From the NCBI RefSeq assembly GCF_016584665.1, contig NZ_BBJB01000118.1, positions 23,948 to 87,947 on the forward strand: a stretch of DNA of 64,000 nucleotides. Reading direction: 5' to 3'. The notes beneath the pieces were generated by a model. It was not told the origin of the DNA, did not search any database, and worked only from the letters and a program-made list of their open reading frames with translations. The number at the start of each line of letters is the position of its first letter. Position 1 is the stretch's first letter. Source of the DNA: Pseudanabaena sp. lw0831 (GTDB lineage: Bacteria; Cyanobacteriota; Cyanobacteriia; Pseudanabaenales; Pseudanabaenaceae). A program made the translations under genes and the position numbers. Of this stretch, positions 25,615 to 35,397 are shown piece by piece.

Positions 25615-26380
25615 AAGACCATCGCCGTTTTGGTGAATTGGTTTTGCCAACGTCTAGTCTTTGCGATCGCGTCGGCATTGGCTCAATCACAGTCGTGATA
25701 TCCGATAGGGAATTTACCCTTAACTCATTAGTAAAAGTATTGCATTGATAAACTGTTGCCGAATCGACATCCAACGCCGATAACCAACCACTCTTCGGAT
25801 GATATCCACCAGTATCAATATCAAGCCAGCCCTTACCCAATACTAAATTCCCCGGCTTTACCCCTGGAAATACAAAGGTGATCGTATGTCCAGTAATAAT
25901 AATTTTGTCTTCAAAGAAAGGCTCTGTGGCACTATGAAATTCTTCCCGAATCCAACAAAATTCCGCAGCACCCTGTAATTCGAGCGGTAAATTAGGATTT
26001 AAGCCTGCATGAACTAGCCATACATCGCCTAAATCCATATAGAGCGGTAATTGCTGCATCCACTCTAAATGTGCATCTGGTAAACGGCTTTCTCCATAGC
26101 TTGTCAATGTATTAGCACCACCATTTAGCAACCAACCTTTCCAGATTAATGACGCTTCATTACTATTAAAGGCATCAAGACACATTTGCTCATGATTTCC
26201 CTTGAGGCAAGTGTGTCCATTGTCTATTACCCAGTTCACAACGTCAGCACTGCGCTCGCCGCGATCAATCAAGTCGCCCAAAAAAAACAGTTTGTCACTA
26301 GGACTACACTTAATGAAGTCAATTAACTTCATTAAGCCATCAAACTGACCGTGAATGTCTCCGAATACTAATCGAGCCAA
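25607..26380 (-). CDS. Calcineurin-like metallophosphoesterase (PrpA-type Ser/Thr phosphatase)
   Basis: 257 residues. Metal ligands are in the family order: GDIHGQ, FLGDLIDRGERS, LKGNHEQM, then a His in VHAGLNPNL and GHTITF. It resembles bacterial PPP-type phosphatases such as PrpA; substrates could be phosphoproteins or diadenosine tetraphosphate. The ATG at 26380 gives MARLVFGDIHG. The C-terminus (TNSPKRRWSWV) is encoded by sequence at the border of a family C element. Confidence 0.88.
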   Translation of the reverse strand: MARLVFGDIHGQFDGLMKLIDFIKCSPSDKLFFLGDLIDRGERSADVVNWVIDNGHTCLKGNHEQMCLDAFNSNEASLIWKGWLLNGGANTLTSYGESRLPDAHLEWMQQLPLYMDLGDVWLVHAGLNPNLPLELQGAAEFCWIREEFHSATEPFFEDKIIITGHTITFVFPGVKPGNLVLGKGWLDIDTGGYHPKSGWLSALDVDSATVYQCNTFTNELRVNSLSDITTVIEPMPTRSQRLDVGKTNSPKRRWSWV

Positions 26381-26664
26381 CTTATCTCACCCCATATCAC
26401 AAATGGTGAAGGCAAAAAACATAAAGTATTGAAAGCTACCGATAGGCATGAATGAGGTATAGCAGTCTAGAGTATTTTTCAAGACAGTTACAACTTTAAA
26501 GGAATTTTTCTTTTAACTACTATCTACATTTTATGACAGATTTTGCTTGCTTTAGTTTCATTTTGTATCCTGAAGTGATAAGCAAACCTCTAAATTATCA
26601 TAATATTTGGCTAAGTTATCCCAATTTTTAAAATATAGCTATAGCCACAGAAGTTAGGACAAAA
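26381..26664. other. Intergenic region without a gene
   Basis: 284 AT-rich bases between the phosphatase start and the next palindrome. Presumably contains the phosphatase promoter on the minus strand. No open frame or structured element seen. Confidence 0.35.
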
Positions 26665-26721
26665 ATAAAACCCAAAAGAGAGTTGCAGCGCAAAGCGCCG
26701 CAACTCTCTTTTGGGTTTTAT
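26665..26721. repeat. Family A palindrome (AAACCCAAAAGAGAGTTG type)
   Basis: 27-bp arms starting ATAAAACCCAAAAGAGAGTT, one mismatch, loop AAA. The outer arms match 22625 and 24257. Confidence 0.8.
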
Positions 26722-26736
26722 GGCATAACTAGTGTG

Positions 26737-26957
26737 ACTACAGCTACAACCAGTAATTCTCATTATGAAAACACCTATTTTGGTTTCATAATGAGAATTA
26801 CTGCAGCAATTCTCATTATGAAACTGATTTTGGTGTTTCCAGCGCCTTTGGCTCTGGAAACACCAAAATCAGTTTTTTGAAAGCCCGCCGTAGGCGGGCT
26901 TTCAAAAAACTGATTTTTATAATGAGAATTGCTGGAATTACTGGTTGTAGCTGTAGT
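26737..26957. repeat. Nested inverted-repeat composite with family D element
   Basis: The outer 23-bp perfect inverted repeat (ACTACAGCTACAACCAGTAA... at 26737-26759 and 26935-26957) encloses two units. The first is 26751-26803, CAGTAATTCTCATTATGAAA with its exact inverse. The second is 26804-26934, a 131-bp family D element bounded by CAGCAATTCTCATTAT and its exact inverse and holding two internal hairpins (one built on CTGATTTTGGTGTTTCC, one on TTTTTTGAAAGCCCGCC). The arrangement looks like insertion of one element in or next to another. Confidence 0.8.
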
Positions 26958-26970
26958 TTTCGCAATTTTT

Positions 26971-27897
26971 ATGATCAATGGATTTATTAGTATTGATAAG
27001 CCACCAAATATTACGGCTCATGACTGCATAAGTAAATTACGAAAACTGCTTAAGCAAAAGAAAATTGGTCATGGCGGTACGCTTGATCCAATGGCTACGG
27101 GGGTTTTACCGATCGCAGTTGGTAATGCCACAAGACTTTTAAGATTTTTGCCAGAAGGTAAAGCTTACGTTGCCAAGATTAGATTTGGGGTGGTGACGAA
27201 TACCGATGATGTTACGGGTGAAATTTTAAGCGATCGCCCTTGTCCTGATTTAACTCTTGAAGAAGTTGAAAAATTATTACCTTTATTTCAAGGCGAAATT
27301 ACCCAGCGTCCGCCAGCCTTTAGTGCTATTCAAATTAATGGTAAACGTCTTTACGATCTTGCTCGTAGAGGCGAGATCGTCGAATCTGATATTCCGATCC
27401 GCTCTGTGGAAATTACCGAAATTCGAGTTTTAAATTGGACGACGGGAGACTATCCAGAATTAGATGTGGCGATCGCCTGTGGGTCAGGCACATATATTCG
27501 GTCGATCGCGCGGGACTTAGGAGAAAAGCTGGGTTGTGGCGCGACTTTATCGGGGCTAGTTCGCACTTATAGTAATGGTTTTGACTTAGATTCTAGTTTG
27601 ACGTTTGATCAGGTTGAGGAGCTTTTGCGATTGCATAGTCTCGAAGTACTTGCACCTGATCATGGCTTGCATTTTTTACCAATGATCACTCTTGACGAAG
27701 ATCAGACAAAACGTTGGTGTATGGGACAAACAATTAAGGATGAATCTTTTCTTCTAACTAGTTCACCTGAAAAATCATCAACCTCAGAAATTTATAATTA
27801 CATTCGTACTTATGGCTATGCTCAACAATTTTTAGGCGTGAGTGAAATGATCGGCTCAGATATTCAACCAATCGTGGTTTTACACCCGATTAACTAG
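26971..27897 (+). CDS. truB: tRNA pseudouridine(55) synthase TruB
   Basis: Makes pseudouridine 55 in the T-loop of tRNAs. MINGFISIDKPPNITAHDC is the canonical N-terminus, followed by GHGGTLDPMATGVLPI with the catalytic Asp, YVAKIRFGVVTNTDD, RPPAFSAIQINGKRLYDLARRG and GTYIRSIARDLGEKLG. 308 residues. I take the ATG at 26971; a longer frame from 26929 would start inside the repeat composite and add no family sequence. The repeat ends 13 bases before the start and may have displaced the native promoter. Confidence 0.94.
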   Translation: MINGFISIDKPPNITAHDCISKLRKLLKQKKIGHGGTLDPMATGVLPIAVGNATRLLRFLPEGKAYVAKIRFGVVTNTDDVTGEILSDRPCPDLTLEEVEKLLPLFQGEITQRPPAFSAIQINGKRLYDLARRGEIVESDIPIRSVEITEIRVLNWTTGDYPELDVAIACGSGTYIRSIARDLGEKLGCGATLSGLVRTYSNGFDLDSSLTFDQVEELLRLHSLEVLAPDHGLHFLPMITLDEDQTKRWCMGQTIKDESFLLTSSPEKSSTSEIYNYIRTYGYAQQFLGVSEMIGSDIQPIVVLHPIN

Positions 27898-28047
27898 AAA
27901 TTACCCCTAATAACTCTGGTCTATACAAAATTCCAAACATAGTTATTAATATCTATCTCAACTGTAAAACTTAGAGACTGAGATAATTAGCCTGTTAGAC
28001 TGAGTAATACAGATACTTTTTGTAGATATCAATTAAAAACAATAGCA

Positions 28048-28773
28048 ATGAGTTTTCCTCCAAATATCTCTGAGAAAGCCCTGCTAGATTGCGGTAGATG
28101 TTGCTGTATTTGCCACAAATTTTGTGGTTTTAAGATCGAGCTTCATCACATTATCCAAAAGTCAGAAGGTGGAGAGGACTCCTACGAGAATTGTATTCCG
28201 CTTTGTTTAGATTGCCATGCTGAGGTGAAAGCTTATAATCCCAAACATCCAAAAGGTCGTAAATATAATGAATCAGAGCTAATAGGACACAGAAACAGAT
28301 GGTATGAGAAAGTACAGAGTAAAAGTTTCTTACTGGTTCATCCAGAATGTATTGAGTTGGATCGAAAATTATTTCTTGAGCTTAAGAAAGTTCTTCCAGT
28401 AACAGGAGGCTCCATTAGTTTCATTCGTAACCATATCTATGGAAATCCTTGGTTGCTTGAGGTACATGAAGATTTAGTAGCCTATAGGTTAAGTTGCCAA
28501 AACCCCGAATTTGAGTTCATCGACATTGATCTAGAAATGCGTAGATGTCAACTAACGGAGAGTATAGATCAATACTTAAAAGTACTTTACACAGTAAGCT
28601 TTACTGTTGACAAAGTAGATTACAAAGGTTACATGGCAGTTTATCCTGAGCTCAAATATTCTAAGCACGAGGTATATTATCAAGCAATTAAAGATATTAG
28701 TAACGCAGCCGACAAAGTTTGCGCTACTTACGATGACTTAATTCGTCTTAGTCGGAGGAAATTAGCAATTTAG
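28048..28773 (+). CDS. HNH endonuclease domain protein
   Basis: 241 residues. Residues 15-60 form a zinc-ribbon HNH: CGRCCCICHKF, then ELHHIIQKSEGGEDSYENCIPLCLDCHAEV (H33/H34, N48, H57, structural cysteines C53 and C56). The other about 170 residues (KKVLPVTGGSISFIRNHIYGNPWL ...) are unfamiliar and may be a specificity or sensor domain. Stand-alone; no methyltransferase nearby. The gene is relatively AT-rich. It could be a defence or homing-type nuclease, not decided. Confidence 0.8.
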   Translation: MSFPPNISEKALLDCGRCCCICHKFCGFKIELHHIIQKSEGGEDSYENCIPLCLDCHAEVKAYNPKHPKGRKYNESELIGHRNRWYEKVQSKSFLLVHPECIELDRKLFLELKKVLPVTGGSISFIRNHIYGNPWLLEVHEDLVAYRLSCQNPEFEFIDIDLEMRRCQLTESIDQYLKVLYTVSFTVDKVDYKGYMAVYPELKYSKHEVYYQAIKDISNAADKVCATYDDLIRLSRRKLAI

Positions 28774-28820
28774 TGGCTAAGCTCACTCACTACCTTTACT
28801 TTAAAGCAAAGCGGATAGTA

Positions 28821-28852
28821 AAAAAGTCAAGAACTACAGTTCTTGACTTTTT
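28821..28852. terminator. Bidirectional terminator
   Basis: AAAAAGTCAAGAACT and AGTTCTTGACTTTTT flank a two-base centre, with A and T tracts on either side. Lies between the convergent HNH and htpG genes. Confidence 0.8.
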
Positions 28853-28863
28853 TCTGTAAAGTT

Positions 28864-30759
28864 TTAGATTTTGCTAGTCAGCTTAGTTAGTAACTGATTA
28901 GAGCGTTGCAAGAAGCCCTTCATGCTGTCAGCATCAAAGCTCTTCTGCGCCATCAGTGCCAAGTCATAGACATGTGTACAAATCAAGTTAGTAAGATCCA
29001 ATGATTCTGATTTGCCACCAACCAGAATTTGACTGCTATCAAGCTCGATCAGCTTTTCCATGAGCGGATGCGCTGTATTGACAAGCAACACATGATCTTC
29101 AGGAAAGCTCACCGTACCTTGCTGCATCAATGCCATCATTTCCTGCATTCGTCGAGCTGACTCAGGCAGCAGAATGATCGCTGGTGGGGCAGAAGCCACA
29201 TCTTCAGCTTTAATCGCCTCAGTGCGAATTACCAGTTTGGGCTTATTCAGCGCCGCACGGAAAATATCTTGGAGATGATCGCTCTTGGTTTTATTGGTTA
29301 TGGGATCGACAATTTCGGTGTTCGAGCCCTTATCAACTAGACGATCATCAATTTCGGCATCCACACGGGCAAATTTAATATCTTTAAATTCGCGCTCAAG
29401 GAAATTAATGAAGTGACTATCAATAAACGCATCAAAAGTCAGCACTTCTAAGCCTTGGTTTTTATGCAATTCTACATAAGTACCTTGGGCGATCGGATCA
29501 GAAGTGTAGAAAACTTGGTTTTCATGCTCGGCTTTGTTTCGCTCTAGATAAGCCTGTAGAGTGGTGTAATTTCCGCTTTCACTCTTGACCTCATCAGATT
29601 CATTCGTGGTGGAATACACCAAAATCTCCTTGACTTGCTGATAAAACTTATCGCTGTTCATCGAGCCAAACTTCATAAATATGCTGATGTCTTGCCAGCA
29701 TTTTAGAAATTCTTCACGGGAGTCACTGTAAAGAGCAGTTAGGCGATCGCCTACTTTCTTCGCAATAAAATCTTGAATCTTGCGAACCTTGGGATCGCCT
29801 TGCAAGAAGCTACGTGAGACATTTAAAGGAATATCAGTGCTGTCGATCGCCCCACGTAGAGGCATCAAAAACTTAGGGATCACATCATCGCAATTGTCGC
29901 TGACAAAAACGTGATTGCAGAAAAGTTTAATCTGTCCGCGATTTGGGTCAATATCCGCCTTCATCTTCGGAAAATAAAGAATGCCCTTAATCACAAACGG
30001 ATAATCTGTGTTCAGATGAATCCAAAACAACGGATCATCTTGGTAAGGATAGAGATAACGATAAAATTCTAAATATTCATCATTGGAAACAGACTTAGGC
30101 GACTTGTCCCACAGTGCTGTTTGTTTGTTAATGACTTCATCATTGAGCTTGATCGGCACAGGCATGAAGTCGCAATAATTACGAATCATCCTCTTGATCG
30201 ATGCTTCCTCTAGATATTCCTCAGCATCCTCTTGCAATGTCAGCGTAATAGTCGTCCCCACATTGGTGCGATCGCTATCATCGATCGTAAAAGTCGTCGA
30301 GCCATCACAAGACCAATGAACAGCTTCGGCTCCTTCTTTGTAGGAAAAGGTATCGATCTCGACATTGCTCGCCACCATAAATGACGAATAAAAGCCTAAA
30401 CCAAAATTACCGATAATTTGTTGATCGCCTGTGCCACTGCTTGCGTATTTAGTAGCAAATTCTTGGGCGCTAGAAAATGCAACTTGATTAATATATTTCT
30501 TTACTTCATCTGCTGTCATGCCGATGCCAGTATCTGCGATCGCTAGAGTTTTTTTCTCCTTATCAATCGTCACCACAATTTCGGGATCGGCGGAGTGATT
30601 TGTTTCACCAGCGTAGGAAACCATCTTAAGTTTACTGATGGCATCTACGGCATTAGAGATCAATTCCCGCAAGAAGATATCTCGCTCTGAATATAAAGCC
30701 TTCTTGATAATGGGAAAGATATTCTCGGTATGAATGCTGATCGTTCCCTGCTCTTGCAT
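28864..30759 (-). CDS. htpG: HSP90-family chaperone HtpG
   Basis: ATP-dependent chaperone, 631 residues from the ATG at 30759 (MQEQGTISIHTENIFPI), with AGGAG 12 bases upstream; a TTG three codons earlier is less likely. The GHKL ATPase signatures are present: ERDIFLRELISNAVDAISKL, LAIADTGIGMTADEV and GNFGLGFYSSFMVA. The middle domain has VSRSFLQGDPKVRKIQDFIAKK (catalytic Arg region), and the C-terminal dimerisation domain is complete. Terminates against the HNH gene. Confidence 0.95.
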   Translation of the reverse strand: MQEQGTISIHTENIFPIIKKALYSERDIFLRELISNAVDAISKLKMVSYAGETNHSADPEIVVTIDKEKKTLAIADTGIGMTADEVKKYINQVAFSSAQEFATKYASSGTGDQQIIGNFGLGFYSSFMVASNVEIDTFSYKEGAEAVHWSCDGSTTFTIDDSDRTNVGTTITLTLQEDAEEYLEEASIKRMIRNYCDFMPVPIKLNDEVINKQTALWDKSPKSVSNDEYLEFYRYLYPYQDDPLFWIHLNTDYPFVIKGILYFPKMKADIDPNRGQIKLFCNHVFVSDNCDDVIPKFLMPLRGAIDSTDIPLNVSRSFLQGDPKVRKIQDFIAKKVGDRLTALYSDSREEFLKCWQDISIFMKFGSMNSDKFYQQVKEILVYSTTNESDEVKSESGNYTTLQAYLERNKAEHENQVFYTSDPIAQGTYVELHKNQGLEVLTFDAFIDSHFINFLEREFKDIKFARVDAEIDDRLVDKGSNTEIVDPITNKTKSDHLQDIFRAALNKPKLVIRTEAIKAEDVASAPPAIILLPESARRMQEMMALMQQGTVSFPEDHVLLVNTAHPLMEKLIELDSSQILVGGKSESLDLTNLICTHVYDLALMAQKSFDADSMKGFLQRSNQLLTKLTSKI

Positions 30760-30797
30760 ATCGCGCAAAGCTCCTAATTATTACTAAATGTATTGCT

Positions 30798-30901
30798 AAG
30801 TAGCTCGGCACAATTAAAAAAACCAGAGTCAAAATCCGTACCGCCCGCTGCGCGGGCGGTACGGATTTTGGGTTTTTATATTTAATTGTGGCGAGCTACT
30901 T
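30798..30901. repeat. Family B element, best-preserved copy
   Basis: Ends AAGTAGCTCGGCACAATTAA and its inverse with a single mismatch over 21 bases, 104 bp long. The central hairpin is AATCCGTACCGCCCGC with GCGGGCGGTACGGATT. Confidence 0.8.
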
Positions 30902-30987
30902 AAATGTTACTGAGTGTTATTCAAGCCTGATTATACCGAACCAACAGCAATATCAAAGCCCTTGGGCTTGTCGCGTTCTCCGTACCT

Positions 30988-31044
30988 ACAAGCCCCAAAT
31001 TTAAGAGGTGGCGCTTTGCGCCGCCTCTTAAATTTGGGGCTTGT
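30988..31044. repeat. Family A palindrome
   Basis: 27-bp arms ACAAGCCCCAAATTTAAGAG..., one mismatch, loop TTT. Confidence 0.8.
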
Positions 31045-31186
31045 CAAGACTAGCGAAGCACCGCATCTAATCTTGGGTTTGTGAAGGTTTGCAAAGCAAA
31101 TCTATACATTTTTGTAACTCTAGTTGAAAAACCCGATTTGCTCATCTATTGTGATATAAGCACTTTTGAATAAACTATCTACAGAT

Positions 31187-31447
31187 ATGGCGATCGCAGC
31201 AGTTATCTACATCTCGGTGTCTGTACTTTTAGTAATAAGTGCAGGTATATTTTTTATTAAAGCTATCCATTCTTTAATGGACAAATCTTCAAGAGACAAA
31301 AAGCAAACATCAAATTACAAGCGTGCAGAACAAGTAATGTTTTTACGCTCTAAATCTAATGATCCCTTAGCGATTTCCTCCCGACGAGAAGAAATCATTG
31401 CTATGCTGGAACGGCAATTTGCTAGTAGCCCATCATCTGACTCCTAG
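31187..31447 (+). CDS. Small single-pass membrane protein upstream of ftsQ
   Basis: 86 residues from the ATG at 31187 (MAIAAVIYISVSVLLVISAG); a TTG seven codons upstream is possible. One N-terminal transmembrane helix, then a basic cytoplasmic tail (KSSRDKKQTSNYKRAEQ) and a short Ser-rich end. It precedes ftsQ by 24 bp in the same direction, so a shared transcript and an envelope or division-related role are plausible, but I do not recognise the family. Confidence 0.7.
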   Translation: MAIAAVIYISVSVLLVISAGIFFIKAIHSLMDKSSRDKKQTSNYKRAEQVMFLRSKSNDPLAISSRREEIIAMLERQFASSPSSDS

Positions 31448-31471
31448 CACTATGAACTAGTAGGAGCAAAG

Positions 31472-32284
31472 ATGACGGTTGAATTCCCTATCTCCACTGG
31501 AGAGGCAGACTATGTGGGTCGCCGCAAACAATTGCGAAAACAACGCCGCCTTCGCATCTTTCAACGTATTTGGCAGTTAACATTCATAACAGGACTTACG
31601 GGCGCGATGCTTTGGGTAGCCATGCTCCCAGAGTGGCAGCTACGTAGTGCTAACCAAATTGAGATTGAGGGTAACAATCTCCTTTCCAAAGAAACCATAA
31701 AAAAATCTCTAGCGATTCAATATCCTCAGTCGATTTTTCAAATTCAGCCTCAATTGATCGCTACCCAACTTGAGGCATCTGCTCCGGTTTCTAAGGTTTT
31801 AGTTTCGCGTACTATTTTTCCGTCAAAGTTGACCATTCAAGTCCAAGAGCGTTTGCCGATCGCTAAGTCTACACGCAAAGGTCAGCAAGGATTTCTCGAT
31901 GCTGAAGGCATATGGGTATCCGCTAAAGCTTATCCATCGAATATTAATAAACCTAATCTCGTGGTCTTAGAGCCAAATAATCGGGTGATCGGTCAATGGT
32001 CAACCCTTTATCGCCAAATTAGCCAGAGTCAGATCAAAATTTCGCAAGTAGATGCCAGAGATGAATCAAATCTTATTTTGACTACAGAGCTTGGTCTGGT
32101 ATATTTTGGCACATACAAGCCATCACTGTTTACTACACAGTTAGAGACACTTGATCGATTAAGAACATTGCCCGAAAGACTGAAATCAAATAGTTTTAAC
32201 CACATTGATATCAGTCAGCCCAGTAATCCAATTTTGGAAATGAATGTGCCATCAAAAGATAAATCTTCTGAAACAAAATCCTAA
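31472..32284 (+). CDS. ftsQ: Cell division protein FtsQ
   Basis: 270 residues: a basic cytoplasmic N-terminus (GRRKQLRKQRRLRIFQR), one transmembrane helix (about 36-54, LTFITGLTGAMLWVAML), then a POTRA domain (ANQIEIEGNNLLSKETIKKSL ... ISRTIFPSKLTIQVQERLPIA type) and a beta domain. It links FtsZ-ring assembly to septal peptidoglycan synthesis. TAGGAGCAAAG precedes the ATG at 31472. ftsZ follows after 139 bp, the usual cyanobacterial order. Confidence 0.92.
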   Translation: MTVEFPISTGEADYVGRRKQLRKQRRLRIFQRIWQLTFITGLTGAMLWVAMLPEWQLRSANQIEIEGNNLLSKETIKKSLAIQYPQSIFQIQPQLIATQLEASAPVSKVLVSRTIFPSKLTIQVQERLPIAKSTRKGQQGFLDAEGIWVSAKAYPSNINKPNLVVLEPNNRVIGQWSTLYRQISQSQIKISQVDARDESNLILTTELGLVYFGTYKPSLFTTQLETLDRLRTLPERLKSNSFNHIDISQPSNPILEMNVPSKDKSSETKS

Positions 32285-32423
32285 ACTGTCGTTTTAAGGC
32301 TATTATTATTTTTTTCTGGTAGGTTTAAACTGCTACTCGAACTTCTGACTCGAATGGGGTTTAAGCTTAGTAAAATCTAGAGAGCATCAGTAAAACGATT
32401 CTATTTATGACATCCTTTGATAA

Positions 32424-33707
32424 ATGACATCTAAAAATGACTGGTCAGATTTGAACTCAAATGGTTCGGAAAACGGAGAGGTAGACGTGCAAATGGATGA
32501 ACTTTCTGAGTTTTCAAATAACTCTAGACTACACCTAAGTCACTCTCAAAATCGTATGAAGCAGCAGTTAGGCGTTGATGCAAAAGCGGATAATATCATG
32601 TTGGGCAGTGTTGCAAAAATTAAGGTAATTGGTGTTGGTGGTGGCGGCGGCAACGCTGTAAATCGCATGATCGCGAGTGATGTGGTCGGTGTAGAGTTCT
32701 GGTCGTTTAATACCGACGCTCAAGCATTGCTACAATCATCCGCCTCTAAACGCTTTCAGATGGGTCAGAAATTGACTCGAGGTTTGGGTGCTGGTGGTAA
32801 TCCTGCGATCGGGCAGAAGGCTGCCGAAGAGTCACGTGATGACATCGCCGCCGCTGTCGAAGGAGCCGACTTAGTATTTATTACCGCAGGTATGGGTGGT
32901 GGCACTGGCACTGGAGCCGCACCAATTATTGCTGAGGTAGCCAAAGAGGCAGGTGCTTTGACGGTTGGTATTGTTACCCGCCCTTTTACCTTTGAAGGTA
33001 GACGACGCGGACAGCAAGCCGAAGAAGGAATTGCAGGTTTGCAGAGTCGCGTTGACACTTTGATTGTGATCCCCAACGATAAGTTACTCTCGGTGATTTC
33101 CGAGCAAACCCCAGTCCAAGAGGCATTTAGGGTAGCTGATGATATCCTGCGTCAGGGAGTACAGGGTATATCTGACATTATTATGATTCCTGGTCTGGTT
33201 AATGTTGACTTTGCCGATATTCGCGCAATTATGGCTGATGCAGGATCAGCAATGATGGGCATTGGCATCGGTTCAGGCAAATCCAGAGCTAGGGAAGCAG
33301 CTATGACCGCTATTTCTTCACCCTTACTAGAAACCTCAGTCGAAGGGGCAAGTGGAGTTGTCTTCAACATCACGGGTGGCGAAGATATGACGCTGCATGA
33401 GGTCAACGCCGCCGCAGAAACAATTTATGAAGTTGTTGATCAAAATGCCAATATTATTTTTGGGGCAGTGATTGATCCCAAGATGGATGGTGAGATTCGG
33501 ATTACGGTAATTGCGACGGGTTTTGCTCCCAAATCACATCCAGCAATCCCCCCACAAATTTCTAAAAAAGTTCAACCTCTGCCTCCTAGCCCGACAACTA
33601 GAACATCAACTTCTTCGATGCCAAGTACATCACAGTCTGAAATTAAGCTTAGTAAGCCAGGGCTAGATATTCCCGATTTTTTACAACGTCGCCGCCCACC
33701 TAAATAA
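32424..33707 (+). CDS. ftsZ: Cell division GTPase FtsZ
   Basis: 427 residues. The GTP-binding core has [14 protein letters not shown] (about 70-83), the tubulin signature GMGGGTGTG (about 156-164) and the T7-loop region DFADIRAIM. The N-terminal 55-residue extension is variable and polar, as in other cyanobacteria. After a Pro/Ser/Thr linker the C-terminal peptide [11 protein letters not shown] is conserved and would bind partners such as FtsA-substitutes and SepF. A terminator overlaps the stop. Confidence 0.97.
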   Translation: MTSKNDWSDLNSNGSENGEVDVQMDELSEFSNNSRLHLSHSQNRMKQQLGVDAKADNIMLGSVAKIKVIGVGGGGGNAVNRMIASDVVGVEFWSFNTDAQALLQSSASKRFQMGQKLTRGLGAGGNPAIGQKAAEESRDDIAAAVEGADLVFITAGMGGGTGTGAAPIIAEVAKEAGALTVGIVTRPFTFEGRRRGQQAEEGIAGLQSRVDTLIVIPNDKLLSVISEQTPVQEAFRVADDILRQGVQGISDIIMIPGLVNVDFADIRAIMADAGSAMMGIGIGSGKSRAREAAMTAISSPLLETSVEGASGVVFNITGGEDMTLHEVNAAAETIYEVVDQNANIIFGAVIDPKMDGEIRITVIATGFAPKSHPAIPPQISKKVQPLPPSPTTRTSTSSMPSTSQSEIKLSKPGLDIPDFLQRRRPPK

Positions 33708-33750
33708 AAGCCACAAATTAGAGGTCTTACTTCTAATTTGTGGCTTTTAT
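33704..33750. terminator. ftsZ terminator
   Basis: ATAAAAGCCACAAATTAGA with its exact inverse, 19-bp stem, 9-base loop, followed by a T-rich run. It begins within the ftsZ stop codon. Confidence 0.8.
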
Positions 33751-33868
33751 TTCCTTCTGGATAAAAAATGGCTGAAAAAACATCTAATTTAATCATAAAC
33801 AGATAGTGCGAATAGCTGATTAAGCCTGACAATAGAATGATGGCTATGTTACCTCCTGATAAATTGCA

Positions 33869-34867
33869 GTGACACACTTAACGACTACTAGGCATGGACT
33901 TCACCGACTACCTTCTTTAAATAGTGGTGAAGACCGACTTAGGCTGTTTGCTGGCTCAGCAAACTTGCCACTTGCCCAAGAGATTTCCCGTTATTTAGGT
34001 ATCGAACTAGGGCCTATGGTGCGAAAAAACTTCGCTGACGGGGAAGTCTATGTGCAAGTACAGGAATCGATTCGGGGTTGCGATGTTTATCTAATCCAAC
34101 CGACGTGTCGCCCTGTGAACGACCATTTGACTGAATTATTGATTATGATTGATGCCTGCCGTCGTGCATCGGCAAGACAGATCACCGCAGTGATGCCCTA
34201 TTACGGCTATGCACGCGCCGATCGCAAAACCGCAGGACGAGAGTCTATCACCGCGAAATTAGTTGCTAACTTAATCGTGCAGTCTGGAGCTGATCGCGTG
34301 ATTGCGATGGACTTGCACTCAGCCCAGATTCAAGGATATTTTGATATTCCTTGCGATCATGTTTATGGCTCACCAGTTTTATTTGACTATCTCAATGAAA
34401 AGAAGTTACCTGACTTAGTGGTGGTTTCACCAGATGTAGGGGGAGTCGCTCGTGCTCGTGCTTTTGCCAAAAAACTTGGCGATGCTCCTTTAGCAATCAT
34501 TGATAAGCGTCGCCAGAGTCATAATGTGGCTGAGGTGATGAATGTGATTGGAGATGTGTCGGGTAAAACTGCTGTTATTGTCGATGACATGATTGATACG
34601 GCTGGAACAATTTACGAGGCGGCTAAACTGTTGAGAAAAGAGGGGGCGCGGCAGGTTTATGCTTGTGCAACCCATGCTATTTTTTCACCGCCAGCGATTG
34701 ATCGGTTATCAAGTGGTGTGTTTGAAGAAGTAATCGTTACCAACTCAACACCCGTAAGACAGGAGAACTACTTTCCTCAATTGCGGGTACTATCGGTTGC
34801 TGACCTCTTAGGTGAGACAATCTGGCGAGTTCACGAAGATACTTCGGTAAGCAGCATGTTTAGATAG
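33869..34867 (+). CDS. prs: Ribose-phosphate pyrophosphokinase
   Basis: Makes PRPP from ribose 5-phosphate and ATP for nucleotide, His and Trp synthesis. 332 residues starting with GTG at 33869. RLFAGSANLPLAQEISRYLG and NFADGEVYVQVQESIRG form the N-terminus. MPYYGYARADRK supplies the ATP site and VDDMIDTAGTIYEAA is the PRPP-binding loop. Normal length. It stands alone, with a long repeat-rich gap before ntcA. Confidence 0.95.
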   Translation: MTHLTTTRHGLHRLPSLNSGEDRLRLFAGSANLPLAQEISRYLGIELGPMVRKNFADGEVYVQVQESIRGCDVYLIQPTCRPVNDHLTELLIMIDACRRASARQITAVMPYYGYARADRKTAGRESITAKLVANLIVQSGADRVIAMDLHSAQIQGYFDIPCDHVYGSPVLFDYLNEKKLPDLVVVSPDVGGVARARAFAKKLGDAPLAIIDKRRQSHNVAEVMNVIGDVSGKTAVIVDDMIDTAGTIYEAAKLLRKEGARQVYACATHAIFSPPAIDRLSSGVFEEVIVTNSTPVRQENYFPQLRVLSVADLLGETIWRVHEDTSVSSMFR

Positions 34868-34944
34868 CGATCGCCCTTCATCTCTAGAACAGGTCAGCTT
34901 TTATTTCGTAATTATTTTCAGAATCATACTTAATTCAAGAAAAT

Positions 34945-34958
34945 GTACAGTATGATAC
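34945..34958 (+). promoter_or_regulatory. Candidate NtcA-binding site
   Basis: GTACAGTATGATAC is an exact GTA-N8-TAC match, the NtcA consensus. ntcA is known to be autoregulated in other cyanobacteria. It lies about 595 bases before the ntcA start, farther than usual, with two repeat elements in between. Confidence 0.5.
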
Positions 34959-35182
34959 AAATTGTAATTATGTAGTAAGTTTAAGTGAGAATACTCATTT
35001 CTATTTCTAGACAAAATTTTTTAAGTTGTGACCTGTTTTGACGAATCAAAGGATTTTTCACGGCGTACTAAGGTCATGACTTTTAAGTCAATGTAATGTG
35101 AAAATACCTATGTTTTTACTATGTACATATGGTGGAAAATGACATGTGTCACTTAACTTGATTGTACGGTGGCATACTTACC

Positions 35183-35310
35183 TAGCAATTGTCATTATAA
35201 AAATTAGTTGTGATGAAAACCCACTATAAAATAGGTTCTCATCACGAACAATTTTGAGATATTCAGCACCGCTGGCGCTGAATATCCCAAAATTGGTTTC
35301 ACAATTAAAG
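35183..35310. repeat. Degenerate family D-like element
   Basis: The left end TAGCAATTGTCATTATAAAA resembles the family D end. Two internal hairpins follow: TGATGAAAACC with GGTTCTCATCA, and TTTTGAGATATTCAGC with GCTGAATATCCCAAAA. The right end is eroded. Confidence 0.5.
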
Positions 35311-35397
35311 GTACTGATACTTTCCTGAAGATTAGTGATCGCGATTGATTGCGATTTTTGATTGCTTGTCTGTTTTCTAGTCTGAATAATAAGATCT

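Noticed and set aside
26683..26978. Short frames on both strands upstream of truB, and the truB extension from 26929
   Set aside because: They translate the nested inverted repeats; the TruB family N-terminus starts at 26971.
33572..33877. 101-codon minus-strand frame at the ftsZ end
   Set aside because: It is antisense to the FtsZ linker and terminator.
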